From positions 62,001-126,000 of the forward strand of contig NZ_JAGJDY010000003.1 in NCBI RefSeq assembly GCF_018100795.1: a stretch of 64,000 nucleotides of DNA, read 5' to 3'. Of the stretch, positions 51,274 through 59,089 are shown piece by piece; within the stretch, counting starts at the first letter, position 1, and every line of letters starts with the position of its first letter. The notes below the pieces were generated by a model. The model saw only the letters and a list, made by a program, of their open reading frames with translations, was not told where the DNA came from and did no database searches. The position numbers were made by a program, and so were the translations under genes. This DNA is from Alteromonas sp. MMG017. GTDB taxonomy: Bacteria > Pseudomonadota > Gammaproteobacteria > Enterobacterales > Alteromonadaceae.

Positions 51274-51765
51274 TTAGCGGGCGAGCTGATTTCGCTCTTG
51301 TGCTTCCGTCATATGCACTTGTATGGCCTCAAGCTGCTTTTTACCAACCGCAACATCTGTCATGTCGTAAATCATCATACTGATGTACTCAACATTTCCT
51401 GTAGCCGATATTAATGGCGACAGTGTGATGTTTTGATACATAAATGATTCACTACCTGTAATCGGCCGGTAGTTAGGAAACTTAAATAAATAAGGGCGCT
51501 GTTCCCAGGTCATAAAGGCTCTGGTTTTTAGCTCAAATACCGGTTTAGACTTTTGCTTAAACCAGTTTTCTTTAATGGTAGGAAATAAATCAAAAAGCGA
51601 CTTATCACGAACGTCACTGGGCAACATACCACTATGACTTTCCATGAAGCCGTTCCAGACTTGAATTTTAAACTGTCGGTTTAGCACAACGATGCCAACA
51701 TCAACCGTTTGCAGCATATCCATCATCCAATGGAATTCGAGTAAATCATCCAAATGCTGGCTCAT
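51274..51765 (-). CDS. Stand-alone PAS domain protein
   Basis: Cytoplasmic 163-aa sensor module. A PAS core runs from about 14 to 135 (DVGIVVLNRQFKIQVWNGFMES, then YMIYDMTDVAVGKKQLEAI-type PAC end). It stops in a helical linker where an output domain (GGDEF or kinase) would normally begin. Its start overlaps the stop of the response-regulator/CheC gene by one base (TAATG), so the two are likely to act together, perhaps with the PAS protein feeding a kinase elsewhere. No ligand can be assigned. Confidence 0.75.
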   Translation of the reverse strand: MSQHLDDLLEFHWMMDMLQTVDVGIVVLNRQFKIQVWNGFMESHSGMLPSDVRDKSLFDLFPTIKENWFKQKSKPVFELKTRAFMTWEQRPYLFKFPNYRPITGSESFMYQNITLSPLISATGNVEYISMMIYDMTDVAVGKKQLEAIQVHMTEAQERNQLAR

Positions 51766-52760
51766 TAGAAGTCCTCCAACAAGTGGGCAAGTTTCGAATT
51801 CATCATTTTCATCGACTCTTCTGTAAATAACAAAATCAAATCACATTGAACATTGTAACCTTCTAAGCCATAGCTTAGCTCAATGGCGAGGGTTCGTTTC
51901 CATCGAATCTGATTCATACTGATAATTTCAGTAATGGCTCTGTGCTGCCCTAAAACAATAGGATGTCCTTGGCTGAAGTTAACATCCATTTGTGTTGCTA
52001 GGCCAGTAAGGCAAGTGCCAATAAGAATACTGGCCGCATCCATTAAAAGTTCTAGCTGAAGCTGATCATCCACTTCGCCTTCCACATTTAAAATTTTTGC
52101 CACATCTTCAAAGCTAGAGTCACTCAAAATACAAATGGCTTCGCCACTGATTCCCGGCCCTAAAAAGCCCTGACACACGGCGGTAACTTGTTCATGACTT
52201 TCAATATCTGAAAGCATCATGTGCAATTCAGATACTTCAATAAGGTTTACGTTGGGGATAGGGAGTCGAACGAACACGTTCATGATACGCGCCAAGTGGT
52301 CACCGGCTTGACCCATGGCGATATTCGTTATTTCTTGGTAGCAGTCACGAATGTCGGGATCTAAAGGTGCGGCTTCAACAACAGGTTCTGGCTCACTGTG
52401 CAGTATGTCAAATTTATCGAGCACTTCAGCAAGGGTTTGAGGCGATACGGGCTTACGAATAAAGTCCAATGCCCCCAAGGCCGTTACTCTATCGTACGCT
52501 TCAGGTTGAATATCACCTGAAATTACAATGACCTTCGTGGACAAACCTTCGGCTTTAATTGCTTCTAGCGTGCCATAGCCATCAAGTATAGGCATGTTCA
52601 AATCAAGCAGCAGTAAGTCACCTTTTCCTTCTTTAAGCGCGACGAGAGCTTCCTGGCCATTCTTTGCAAAATGCACAGCAACTTCCCAGTCCTGAGGCAA
52701 ACATTTTGCAACTTGTTTTCGAGCGACTAATGAGTCGTCACAGACGAGTACAGAAAACAT
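51765..52760 (-). CDS. Response regulator with CheC/CheX-like phosphatase domain
   Basis: Two-domain signalling protein, 331 aa. REC domain 1-118: acidic pair Asp8/Asp9, phosphoacceptor Asp53 (LLLDLNMP), Lys103 (IRKP). The C-terminal domain (about 135-325) resembles CheC/CheX CheY-P phosphatases: residues 139-146 fit the DxxxExxN signature (Asp139, Glu143, Asn146), while the second copy near 238-248 (LLMDAASILIG) has lost it. It probably dephosphorylates a CheY-like partner under control of its own REC domain. A sigma-28-like promoter lies about 65-90 bp upstream. Downstream the PAS gene is coupled. Confidence 0.82.
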   Translation of the reverse strand: MFSVLVCDDSLVARKQVAKCLPQDWEVAVHFAKNGQEALVALKEGKGDLLLLDLNMPILDGYGTLEAIKAEGLSTKVIVISGDIQPEAYDRVTALGALDFIRKPVSPQTLAEVLDKFDILHSEPEPVVEAAPLDPDIRDCYQEITNIAMGQAGDHLARIMNVFVRLPIPNVNLIEVSELHMMLSDIESHEQVTAVCQGFLGPGISGEAICILSDSSFEDVAKILNVEGEVDDQLQLELLMDAASILIGTCLTGLATQMDVNFSQGHPIVLGQHRAITEIISMNQIRWKRTLAIELSYGLEGYNVQCDLILLFTEESMKMMNSKLAHLLEDF

Positions 52761-52824
52761 TGAATAATCTTACCACCTAGCTTTTTGATAACAGTGAAAA
52801 TTACAATGTGTTGTAATCAATACT

Positions 52825-52851
52825 GTATCGGCGTTAATACTTCGAACTGAA
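52825..52851 (-). promoter_or_regulatory. Candidate sigma-28 promoter for the REC-CheC gene
   Basis: On the minus strand TTCAGTTC (52851-52844), exactly 11 bp, then GCCGATAC (52832-52825). It matches seven of eight bases of the FliA -10 and five of eight of the -35, and points to the REC-CheC gene with a leader of about 60 nt. Confidence 0.4.
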
Positions 52852-52944
52852 GCGATAAATTTTGACGGTTCATATATTGACCTGACACGTCGTAACTAAC
52901 AATAGCACTTTCGAATGAAATGCTTTTATCCATTGTAGTCAATA

Positions 52945-53670
52945 TTAAAGCGATGGTGAGAGAAAACTAAATAATAATGGCAAAATAATAGCGGTAAATA
53001 TGCCGTTCACACATAAACCGAGTGTTGCCATGGCAGCCACTTCATCGCCCATGTGTAGAGATTTCGCGGTTCCTACCGCATGGGCAACAGTCCCAAGTGC
53101 AACACCTTGAGATTGAGTATCGGATACCTTAAAAATACGAAAAACACTTGTTGCCGCAATGGCACCCACCACACCGGTAGTAATCACAAACACAGCAGCA
53201 AGGGCAGGAATCCCCCCTATTTGAGCCGATGCTTCCATGGCCAGAGGTGTGGTAATAGACTTGGCTAACATGGTGAGTTGAATACTGATTGGCGAGTTGA
53301 ATACCCACAGCGCTGCCCATGCCAAAATAGGCGCTACAATTCCACCAGCCATAATGCTTAGCAGCAAAGGTAAACCATAGTGACGCAAACGCTGCCATTG
53401 CCGGTAAATCGGCAATGCCAACGCGACGGTGACAGGGCCTAACAACCAATGTAGCAAGCCAGCAGACTGCTGGTAATGCGCCATAGCAGTATTTGATAAA
53501 TACACAACCGAACCTACACTTAGCGCCGTAAAAATAAGTGGGTGAGAAATAGGGTAACGGTAATATTTTCGGTTTATGGCTAGCCCAATCCAATATAAAA
53601 GTAGCGTGATTGCAAGCCAAGCAACACCCGAAAGCGTAGCGGCATTTCTGATAGCCTCAATCATTTTCAC
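52945..53670 (-). CDS. lrgB: LrgB family inner-membrane protein
   Basis: Member of the LrgB/CidB family, paired with LrgA in control of murein hydrolase export or small-molecule transport. The 241-aa protein has seven to eight hydrophobic helices; LLHWLLGPVTVALALPIYRQW near 73-93 and KSITTPLAMEASAQIGGIPAL near 138-158 are family-typical. The lrgA gene overlaps by 14 bp. An alternative start two codons later exists (Met3). Function is from family knowledge only. Confidence 0.88.
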   Translation of the reverse strand: MKMIEAIRNAATLSGVAWLAITLLLYWIGLAINRKYYRYPISHPLIFTALSVGSVVYLSNTAMAHYQQSAGLLHWLLGPVTVALALPIYRQWQRLRHYGLPLLLSIMAGGIVAPILAWAALWVFNSPISIQLTMLAKSITTPLAMEASAQIGGIPALAAVFVITTGVVGAIAATSVFRIFKVSDTQSQGVALGTVAHAVGTAKSLHMGDEVAAMATLGLCVNGIFTAIILPLLFSFLSPSL

Positions 53671-54103
53671 TGCCCTTTTTTACGTCCTGTTGCTCGGTGT
53701 TTTGTTCGGCTATTTCTTGGTTGGCAGGTACTTGCGAAAAGTGCCCATGACGTGAGGCAAGTAGCTTTTCTGCTATTTTAGCGCTAATCCCCAAGCTAAT
53801 GCAGGTAGTGAAAACGATGGCGATCCCAATAGCCCACCCGTTTTGTGCTATCTCTTTCCAATATGCGCTAACACCAAGAACCGCAGGTACAAACAACACC
53901 GACATATGACTGAGTAAGGGGGAAGCGGCACGCGCTACAAGAGGCTCTGCTTTAGGGACGATAAAAAGCACGGCCAGAAGAATGAGCAAGCCAGTAAGCG
54001 CGCCAGGCAATGGCAGCCCTGTTGAGGAAGACAGCCATGTCCCGAGGTAATAACACCCAAGTACTAATATCGCGCCGGTTATCCATTTTTGTAGTCCAAC
54101 CAT
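53657..54103 (-). CDS. lrgA: LrgA/CidA family holin-like membrane protein
   Basis: Holin-like membrane protein, 148 aa from ATG 54103 (MVGLQKWITGAIL); an upstream in-frame extension to 54151 is unlikely. Four TM helices are visible, with LPLPGALTGLLILLAVLFI near 31-49 and MSVLFVPAVLGVSAYW near 67-82, the LrgA signatures. The C-terminal 30 residues are polar and Gln/Glu-rich. First gene of lrgAB. Confidence 0.85.
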   Translation of the reverse strand: MVGLQKWITGAILVLGCYYLGTWLSSSTGLPLPGALTGLLILLAVLFIVPKAEPLVARAASPLLSHMSVLFVPAVLGVSAYWKEIAQNGWAIGIAIVFTTCISLGISAKIAEKLLASRHGHFSQVPANQEIAEQNTEQQDVKKGSEND

Positions 54104-54371
54104 CACACTTCTTGTTCTCCTGAAAACACGGTAAATCTGTAGAAGAAGCACTTACCTCTCATCGAAAACAGTCTATCGGCTGAATGAATAGGACGCTAGT
54201 AAGACATTGGTCTTTATCGAGGTTTTTCTTTCTAAGCTGAATTAGGCAGAAATAGCCGGGCTATGCTCATTAAGGTTGTGCGCATTAGATTTATACCTAG
54301 AGGATTTGTGCGTAGAGGGCATGTGCGAAAAGGTATTACTCTTTTATTAATGGATTACGAAACCATTAAAT

Positions 54372-54401
54372 AAAAAAAGAGCTACTGAAAAACAGTAGCT
54401 C
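54372..54401 (-). terminator. Terminator of the DUF3718 gene
   Basis: Stem GAGCTACTG (54379-54387) / CAGTAGCTC (54393-54401), loop of five; read on the minus strand it is followed by seven T (54378-54372). Confidence 0.85.
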
Positions 54402-54449
54402 CAAATCCAGGGATTTAAAATTCAATCATAACGTCTGATTTTCTTGCTA

Positions 54450-54782
54450 TTAACGTTTCGCCGTTAAGACTGATTTATTAGCGTTCAGTCTACGTGCAAG
54501 ATAATCGCCTGTTGACGTCGCGTTATGCGACTGGGCGAAAGAAAGCATATCTTCGCCGTTACACACTAATCCTTTGTGCAAATTTTTATAACTAATACGA
54601 CTGCGTTTTACTGCTTTGTGCAACGCTAAACGATTATCTTCTTTTATCGCTTCACAAACTGCTACAAGGTCTTTTTCAGTACTTTCAGGATACCCATTTG
54701 CATTGGCTAGGCTTGCAGATAACGCAAGTGTGATCCCAAGACCAAACAAAGCAGGTAATCTAACGTGGCGTGACATATCCAT
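54450..54782 (-). CDS. Exported DUF3718 protein
   Basis: Small periplasmic protein of 110 aa with a signal peptide (about 1-29, ending ANA-NG). The mature part has two cysteines (AVCEAIKEDNRLALHKAVK and GLVCNGEDMLSFAQ) in the spacing of the DUF3718 family of marine gammaproteobacteria; they may form a disulfide. Function is unknown. It is a single gene with its own terminator. Confidence 0.72.
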   Translation of the reverse strand: MDMSRHVRLPALFGLGITLALSASLANANGYPESTEKDLVAVCEAIKEDNRLALHKAVKRSRISYKNLHKGLVCNGEDMLSFAQSHNATSTGDYLARRLNANKSVLTAKR

Positions 54783-55021
54783 ATCAAGTTCCTCAAATGA
54801 GATTAGTTAAATGATGCGTCGACAACTACTTTTGTCTTCGCGAGCATAAACTAGTGAAAAAATATGACATTCGCGCTATAAAAAGGTTAAAACTCTGTTA
54901 CGTGAGACCAAGCGATAAACGGACGATAAAAGCCGATAATTAACCATACTAAAACGCTTACTGGTCGCGGGTTGCACACACTTTGATACAAGTCACTCAG
55001 TCATTAGACAAGGAGGTAATC

Positions 55022-55681
55022 ATGTTAGAACAGCAAAAATACCATCATATTAGAGAACAAATGCGCCCAGGCGATATTATCGCTTTTGGCGGAAATAGCC
55101 TTTTTTCTCGCTGGACAAAGTTAACTACGCGCTCAGCCGTTACGCACATTGCCATTGTTATGCAAACCAAAATGCGTGATGAAGCGTCTGGTCGATACTT
55201 TAATCAAGTTATGGAAGCTACCGTCTATGAAGGAAAAAAAGGCGTGATGACTAATCGATTAAGTGAGCGGGTGCATACTTACGACGGCGACATGTGGTGG
55301 TTGCCGTTAGGTGAATCCGCTCGCAATATGTTCGAGCAAAACAAGCGTGAATTCTTTAATTTCATGTTTGCTCAAGAAGGGAAAGCTTATGATGTACTAC
55401 AACTTTTCGGCTCCGCTGTAGACGCATTAGATAGCCACCCTATATTAGGAAGCATTAGCTACAACCAAGAAGACTTCAGTAGTTGGTTTTGTTCCGAATT
55501 AATTGCCGAGGGGCTAGAAACCGCAGGGATTATCAATAGCGTTAACGCATCAGAAGTCACGCCGGTAGATATTTGTAGGTTTTCAATATTTGAACAGCGC
55601 TATGTGCAACTTAAGGGAGAAGCACGGCCAATAGCGGGGTTTAATACGCAGTTGGCAGATAACTGGGGGCAGGTTTGCTGA
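55022..55681 (+). CDS. Permuted papain-fold (YiiX/NlpC-P60-like) protein
   Basis: Likely cysteine amidase, lipid-modifying enzyme or peptidase of the permuted NlpC/P60 superfamily. The start is ATG 55022, set by a perfect AGGAGG (55011-55016) five bases upstream; an in-frame extension to 54983 is rejected. Of the permuted order His-then-Cys, His42 is in AVTHIAIV after GDIIAFGG, and Cys157 in WFCSELIAEGL. The 219-aa product has no signal peptide, so it is cytoplasmic. It stands alone. The substrate is unknown. Confidence 0.78.
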   Translation: MLEQQKYHHIREQMRPGDIIAFGGNSLFSRWTKLTTRSAVTHIAIVMQTKMRDEASGRYFNQVMEATVYEGKKGVMTNRLSERVHTYDGDMWWLPLGESARNMFEQNKREFFNFMFAQEGKAYDVLQLFGSAVDALDSHPILGSISYNQEDFSSWFCSELIAEGLETAGIINSVNASEVTPVDICRFSIFEQRYVQLKGEARPIAGFNTQLADNWGQVC

Positions 55682-55702
55682 CCCCACTATAATTTCTAAT
55701 GA

Positions 55703-56032
55703 CTAGAAAATGCTATCTTGATGGATTTTGATGAACATGCTGGTACCGATTTTTGTGTAATCGATTTTGTATTCTTTCCCATTAAGGGTTTGAATAAAGA
55801 CTAAGGTTTTTTCATCACCAAATACATCTCCTGTTGTAATGTCAACAAGCTCCATGTCCATCATTTTGGCATCACGCTTGTTGTCAGGGATTTTCCCTTC
55901 GTATTGCTTGATACCTTTGTAAGTAACAATAATGGGCGGATTTTCGTCGCCATTGGTTACTAACAAGTCTAATTTTCGAATTTTATGGATAATGGTATTT
56001 CTACCGCTTATCAGGTAGGCCTTCTCTGTCAT
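55703..56032 (-). CDS. Hypothetical protein
   Basis: 109-aa soluble protein that I do not recognise. It has no signal peptide, no TM and no cysteine. It is rich in Lys, Ile and Asp with alternating beta-like segments (LDLLVTNGDENPPIIVTYKG, ELVDITTGDVFGDEKTLVF). The composition suggests a small beta-rich domain. Start ATG at 56032, preceded by an AGAA-type weak RBS. It converges with the papain-fold gene with 21 bp between them. Confidence 0.6.
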   Translation of the reverse strand: MTEKAYLISGRNTIIHKIRKLDLLVTNGDENPPIIVTYKGIKQYEGKIPDNKRDAKMMDMELVDITTGDVFGDEKTLVFIQTLNGKEYKIDYTKIGTSMFIKIHQDSIF

Positions 56033-56317
56033 TCTTTTCTCCGCGCCAGTTCGCCCTGTTCAGGAAAATTTCAATTTTATTAAGATAGCAAATTTTGAGA
56101 CTATGTGCACAGCATAACCTATTGGCGATAGGTTATTATCTCTACTTAAAGTATAAGCATAAAACGACGTTCACGCGTATAAAAGCATCTATCATCAATT
56201 AAAAAATGTTATTTCACGTAGCTAATACTCAGGTTAGCCATTCGCTAGCATTATTATGACCTGCGAAGACCTGCCTCTCTAGTATCCGAAAGTCTACATT
56301 GAACGCTTACTATGTGT
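56033..56317. other. AT-rich gap
   Basis: The 285 bp contain only scattered short open frames. A short self-complementary stretch ATAACCTATTGGCGATAGGTTAT (arms 56115-56123 and 56129-56137) lies about 90 bp upstream of the 109-aa gene and may be an operator or a hairpin. Confidence 0.4.
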
Positions 56318-57115
56318 TTAATCCCACTTTATCCATGGTCTATTCAGTAAGTTACGCAATAATTGCTTGCATGGTGGTGCTTCGGGGCTTCCAAATTCGC
56401 AGCTATCGGCTTCTAAAAGGTCCACCTGAGCGAGTATATTCGAAACCGAAATCTCAAGTTCCAGCTCGCTGTCGAGCTGAGTCATCGGTAAAATAAATTC
56501 TACCCTGTTTGTAAAAGCACAAGATGCTTCAGGCGCCGTATCGACGGATTCAGACACACAATTAGCACTGCCTAAATGATACTGCCATTGTTTTTTATTT
56601 GCCCCCGCATGAGATAAATCTAAGCGTAAGAAACGATGCCCCGACTGTTTGTTTAAAAACATGGTGGTATCACTCAACGGTGATGCTTGAGCTAATGGGT
56701 CGGTATGATTTACATCAAAGGGAAGCCCCATTGTAAACCGAAGGTTAGTCGCCAGCTTTAAAAGCCCTTCCGACACATCTAGCACAATTTTGTTATTTGC
56801 ATTTTCAGGCGCGCTACATAACGTATGAAACTTCAATAAGGCAGTAGATTGGGTTTGCCATTGCGTTTGCTTAAATGATACTCGCTGCCATTTACCGTCG
56901 ATACGCACTTCAGGCTTGGTTAAGAAGAAGCCAAAGTAATCTAATTGCCATTTCGTAGGCCCGACTTTTACCATTAATGGGCACGCGCCATTCTCTATGC
57001 CCGTAAGCGTAAAGGGTATCTCGCCCACTTCACGTTCGTTAAAGTTTAGTTTATCGCAACCAGACAGCCCTAAAATAACGGCCAATATGACACCAAAACG
57101 CGAATGCATTTTCAT
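56318..57115 (-). CDS. MbnP-like lipoprotein (metallo-mystery pair family) without MbnH partner
   Basis: Periplasmic lipoprotein, 265 aa from ATG 57115 (MKMHSRFGVIL), with lipobox GLSGC. The body matches MbnP-type proteins: FTLTGIENGACPL, YFGFFLTKPEVR, LRFTMGLPFDVNHTDPLAQ, MFLNKQSGHRFLRLDL and LGSANC, plus a late CEFGSPEAPPC cysteine pair. In typical MbnP the block before GYKFLR contains Trp (MxWxWQ); here it is MFLNKQSGHRF, so the tryptophans are missing. MbnH, the diheme peroxidase-like partner, is not adjacent. Binding of copper or another metal is possible but not shown. An upstream in-frame ATG at 57145 is less likely. Confidence 0.7.
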   Translation of the reverse strand: MKMHSRFGVILAVILGLSGCDKLNFNEREVGEIPFTLTGIENGACPLMVKVGPTKWQLDYFGFFLTKPEVRIDGKWQRVSFKQTQWQTQSTALLKFHTLCSAPENANNKIVLDVSEGLLKLATNLRFTMGLPFDVNHTDPLAQASPLSDTTMFLNKQSGHRFLRLDLSHAGANKKQWQYHLGSANCVSESVDTAPEASCAFTNRVEFILPMTQLDSELELEISVSNILAQVDLLEADSCEFGSPEAPPCKQLLRNLLNRPWIKWD

Positions 57116-57366
57116 TTCTATTTGTACTTCCTGTTTGAATTTCATGTGCGAGGGCCATCGCCAAGTGGGATTTCCCGCTTCGCTCAGCGGGGTAAATTAA
57201 CAACTGGCCCATTGCTAAGCCTCATAGTGCTGCCAATGTGGCTGGCTCGTCAAGGATTGAGGTTACCGAGTAAGGTAAAGAAGGTGATAAGAATGCAAAT
57301 TCATCACAAATGCGCGTAAAGCTGAACAAAAATAAAGCAAACTGTTCACAAAGCCTAACCCTAGGC

Positions 57367-57395
57367 GTGACAAGGCAAATAAAACTGCTTATACT
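57367..57395 (+). promoter_or_regulatory. Promoter of tRNA-Ile2
   Basis: GTGACA (57367-57372), a 17-bp spacer and TATACT (57390-57395), followed by the GC-rich discriminator TGCGCTCGC that is typical of stringently controlled stable RNA promoters. It is 55 bp before the tRNA. Confidence 0.75.
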
Positions 57396-57450
57396 TGCGC
57401 TCGCTTTTCATTGATACGTTTCACGTTTTCAAGCAAGCGATTTCAAATAC

Positions 57451-57527
57451 GGCCCCATAGCTCAGTTGGTTAGAGCATCCGACTCATAATCGGCAGGTCC
57501 CCTGTTCAAGTCAGGGTGGGGCCACCA
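57451..57527 (+). tRNA. ileX: tRNA-Ile2 (anticodon CAU, lysidine-modified)
   Basis: 77 nt including the encoded CCA. Acceptor GGCCCCA pairs with TGGGGCC; D arm GCTC...GAGC; anticodon loop CTCATAA with CAT; T arm CCCTG-TTCAAGT-CAGGG. The CAU anticodon could suggest methionine, but the GGCCCC acceptor, the CCGA/TCGG anticodon stem and the TTCAAGTC T-loop match the E. coli tRNA-Ile2 pattern, in which TilS converts C34 to lysidine so that AUA is read. Confidence 0.92.
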
Positions 57528-57710
57528 TTTCTTTTGTAACTTCAATTTGTACTCTTTTACATAATCTCTATTTGCACAACTACGAAATAAAAAGTCTTCG
57601 CATGTGAATCGCATTAACGTCGTTTAACAACGACTCGTCAACTAAGCGACTTTAAACGATGTGAAGTGTACCTATTCGGTAGTAATAAAAAATAATCAAA
57701 ACGAAATCAG

Positions 57711-57833
57711 ATGAACATCAACTGGAATCTCACTCCAGAATCCACATTGCAGAATGAGTCAGCCTCACCGTCAAAAAAAGTTGGCAAGCTATTTGAAAGT
57801 TCAAGGGCAAGTATTGAACAAAAGAATGCGTAA
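57711..57833 (+). CDS. Possible small protein, 40 aa
   Basis: ATG 57711 to TAA 57833, beginning MNINWNLTPESTLQNESA and ending SSRASIEQKNA. It has plausible codon usage and ends 29 bp before the 64-aa ORF, so the two could be one transcript. There is no clear Shine-Dalgarno or homology. The 184 bp between the tRNA end and this ORF show nothing else. Confidence 0.3.
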   Translation: MNINWNLTPESTLQNESASPSKKVGKLFESSRASIEQKNA

Positions 57834-57862
57834 TACGCACTAAACAACGAGATTTTGACACC

Positions 57863-58057
57863 ATGCGCTTACCTACAAAACAGCTTATCAATAAAATCGA
57901 AACGTTATCTAAGGACTTGCCTCACGACCAGCTTTCCAATTTTCTAGATATCATTAACGCGATGACAGCACTAGTTGAAGACGCTAGCGAATTAGGTAAC
58001 CCCGATAGCGCAGCAAAAATTAAAGAAGCACCTGTTATTGGGTCAGTTATGCATTAG
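57863..58057 (+). CDS. Small hypothetical protein, 64 aa
   Basis: Not recognised. The sequence is mostly helical with a Leu-zipper-like N-terminal half (MRLPTKQLINKIETLSKDL) and an acidic middle; no signal peptide and no TM. Weak ribosome binding site. It follows the 40-aa ORF and is convergent to the C39-peptidase gene with an 87-bp gap. Confidence 0.45.
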   Translation: MRLPTKQLINKIETLSKDLPHDQLSNFLDIINAMTALVEDASELGNPDSAAKIKEAPVIGSVMH

Positions 58058-58144
58058 AGCTTGATTCTGAAGCCCGAACCTAAAAAGTGTAGGCGCTTTG
58101 CAATTAATCATCAGTTAAAGGTAACAATTGCCTACTGGCAGTAA

Positions 58145-59083
58145 TCATTCAGCTGCTTTTATGGTTGACGCGGTTTTCTTTACATTTTCATCGTCAGGAA
58201 ACCGTAACAAGGCTTCATTAATGATTGTTTGCGCATTCGTTATATTGCCACTATTGGCAAGGGCATAAGCATAATTGTTCATATAAGCTGCTTGATTTTG
58301 GCCTACCTGGTATCCCTGCTCAAACCAATGTACCGCTTTGTCTGGCTGCTCATCTAAATAGTAATTACCCAGTAAGAAATAGGCCAGCCATTGATTAGGC
58401 CACTGCTTGGTAGCGGTTTGTAAAAATGCCACTGCTTGCTCGCCTTTGCCCACTTCTAACATATCGTACGCAGCACTGACATAAGTAAACGGGTTCATGC
58501 CATCGCTGATTTTATTCGAAGGAACAGGCGCAAGCAACCAATAATTTCCTCTGCCCCATGTTTTTTCAAATAACTCGAAGGACATCGTGTGGTTGGGAGT
58601 AACGCCTGTATGCAATGTTAAAGTGCGAGAGGTTAAATCGAATCCGGTCACCACTGCATAGTGCCATTGAGGCAACATTTGAATAGATAAATTTTGAAAA
58701 ACAATAACGGGTATATCACTACTTATTAGTTGCATTAATTTAGTTAGCGTTCCCCGCTCTGTATAGGGCAGAAAATTATACTGGCGCGTCGCCGTAATCA
58801 TTTCTAGCTGTAAACTTCCTTCTTTATCAGGAATAAATATTTGGGGCGCTAAGTCGCTCGCGCTAACACCGTGGCCGTAATACTCGAACACTTCAGATAA
58901 TGTAGTGGGCCCACAGTAAAACTGCTCTTGGGCATAAAACGGGACATTGTTTATGGTATGGTTTAATGGCACCCCAGAAGGTTTTTGTAGAGCGATACGG
59001 TCTGCCTGTGGCGTTCCTTGGCAGCCGCTTAACAGTAAAAAGCCTGCAAAAAAGCAGGCTTTGAAACATACATTAACCTTCAT
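58145..59083 (-). CDS. PA2778-type C39-like cysteine peptidase lipoprotein with TPR repeats
   Basis: Periplasmic lipoprotein, 312 aa. Signal with lipobox LLSGC (Cys21). The peptidase C39-like domain (about 45-190) has the catalytic Cys57 in QFYCGPTTL, His141 in QWHYAVVTGFD and an Asp/Asn nearby. The C-terminal TPR-like helices (about 205-305) start at YVSAAYDMLEVGKGEQAVAF. Starts 6 bp after the small PA2779-type gene, with which it is always likely to be expressed. Homologous pairs exist in Pseudomonas (PA2778-PA2779); their substrate is not known to me. Confidence 0.85.
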   Translation of the reverse strand: MKVNVCFKACFFAGFLLLSGCQGTPQADRIALQKPSGVPLNHTINNVPFYAQEQFYCGPTTLSEVFEYYGHGVSASDLAPQIFIPDKEGSLQLEMITATRQYNFLPYTERGTLTKLMQLISSDIPVIVFQNLSIQMLPQWHYAVVTGFDLTSRTLTLHTGVTPNHTMSFELFEKTWGRGNYWLLAPVPSNKISDGMNPFTYVSAAYDMLEVGKGEQAVAFLQTATKQWPNQWLAYFLLGNYYLDEQPDKAVHWFEQGYQVGQNQAAYMNNYAYALANSGNITNAQTIINEALLRFPDDENVKKTASTIKAAE

Positions 59084-59089
59084 GTTCGC

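Noticed and set aside
57451-57527. tRNA-Met(CAU) assignment
   Set aside because: Body, acceptor stem and T-loop follow the tRNA-Ile2 pattern rather than elongator or initiator Met.
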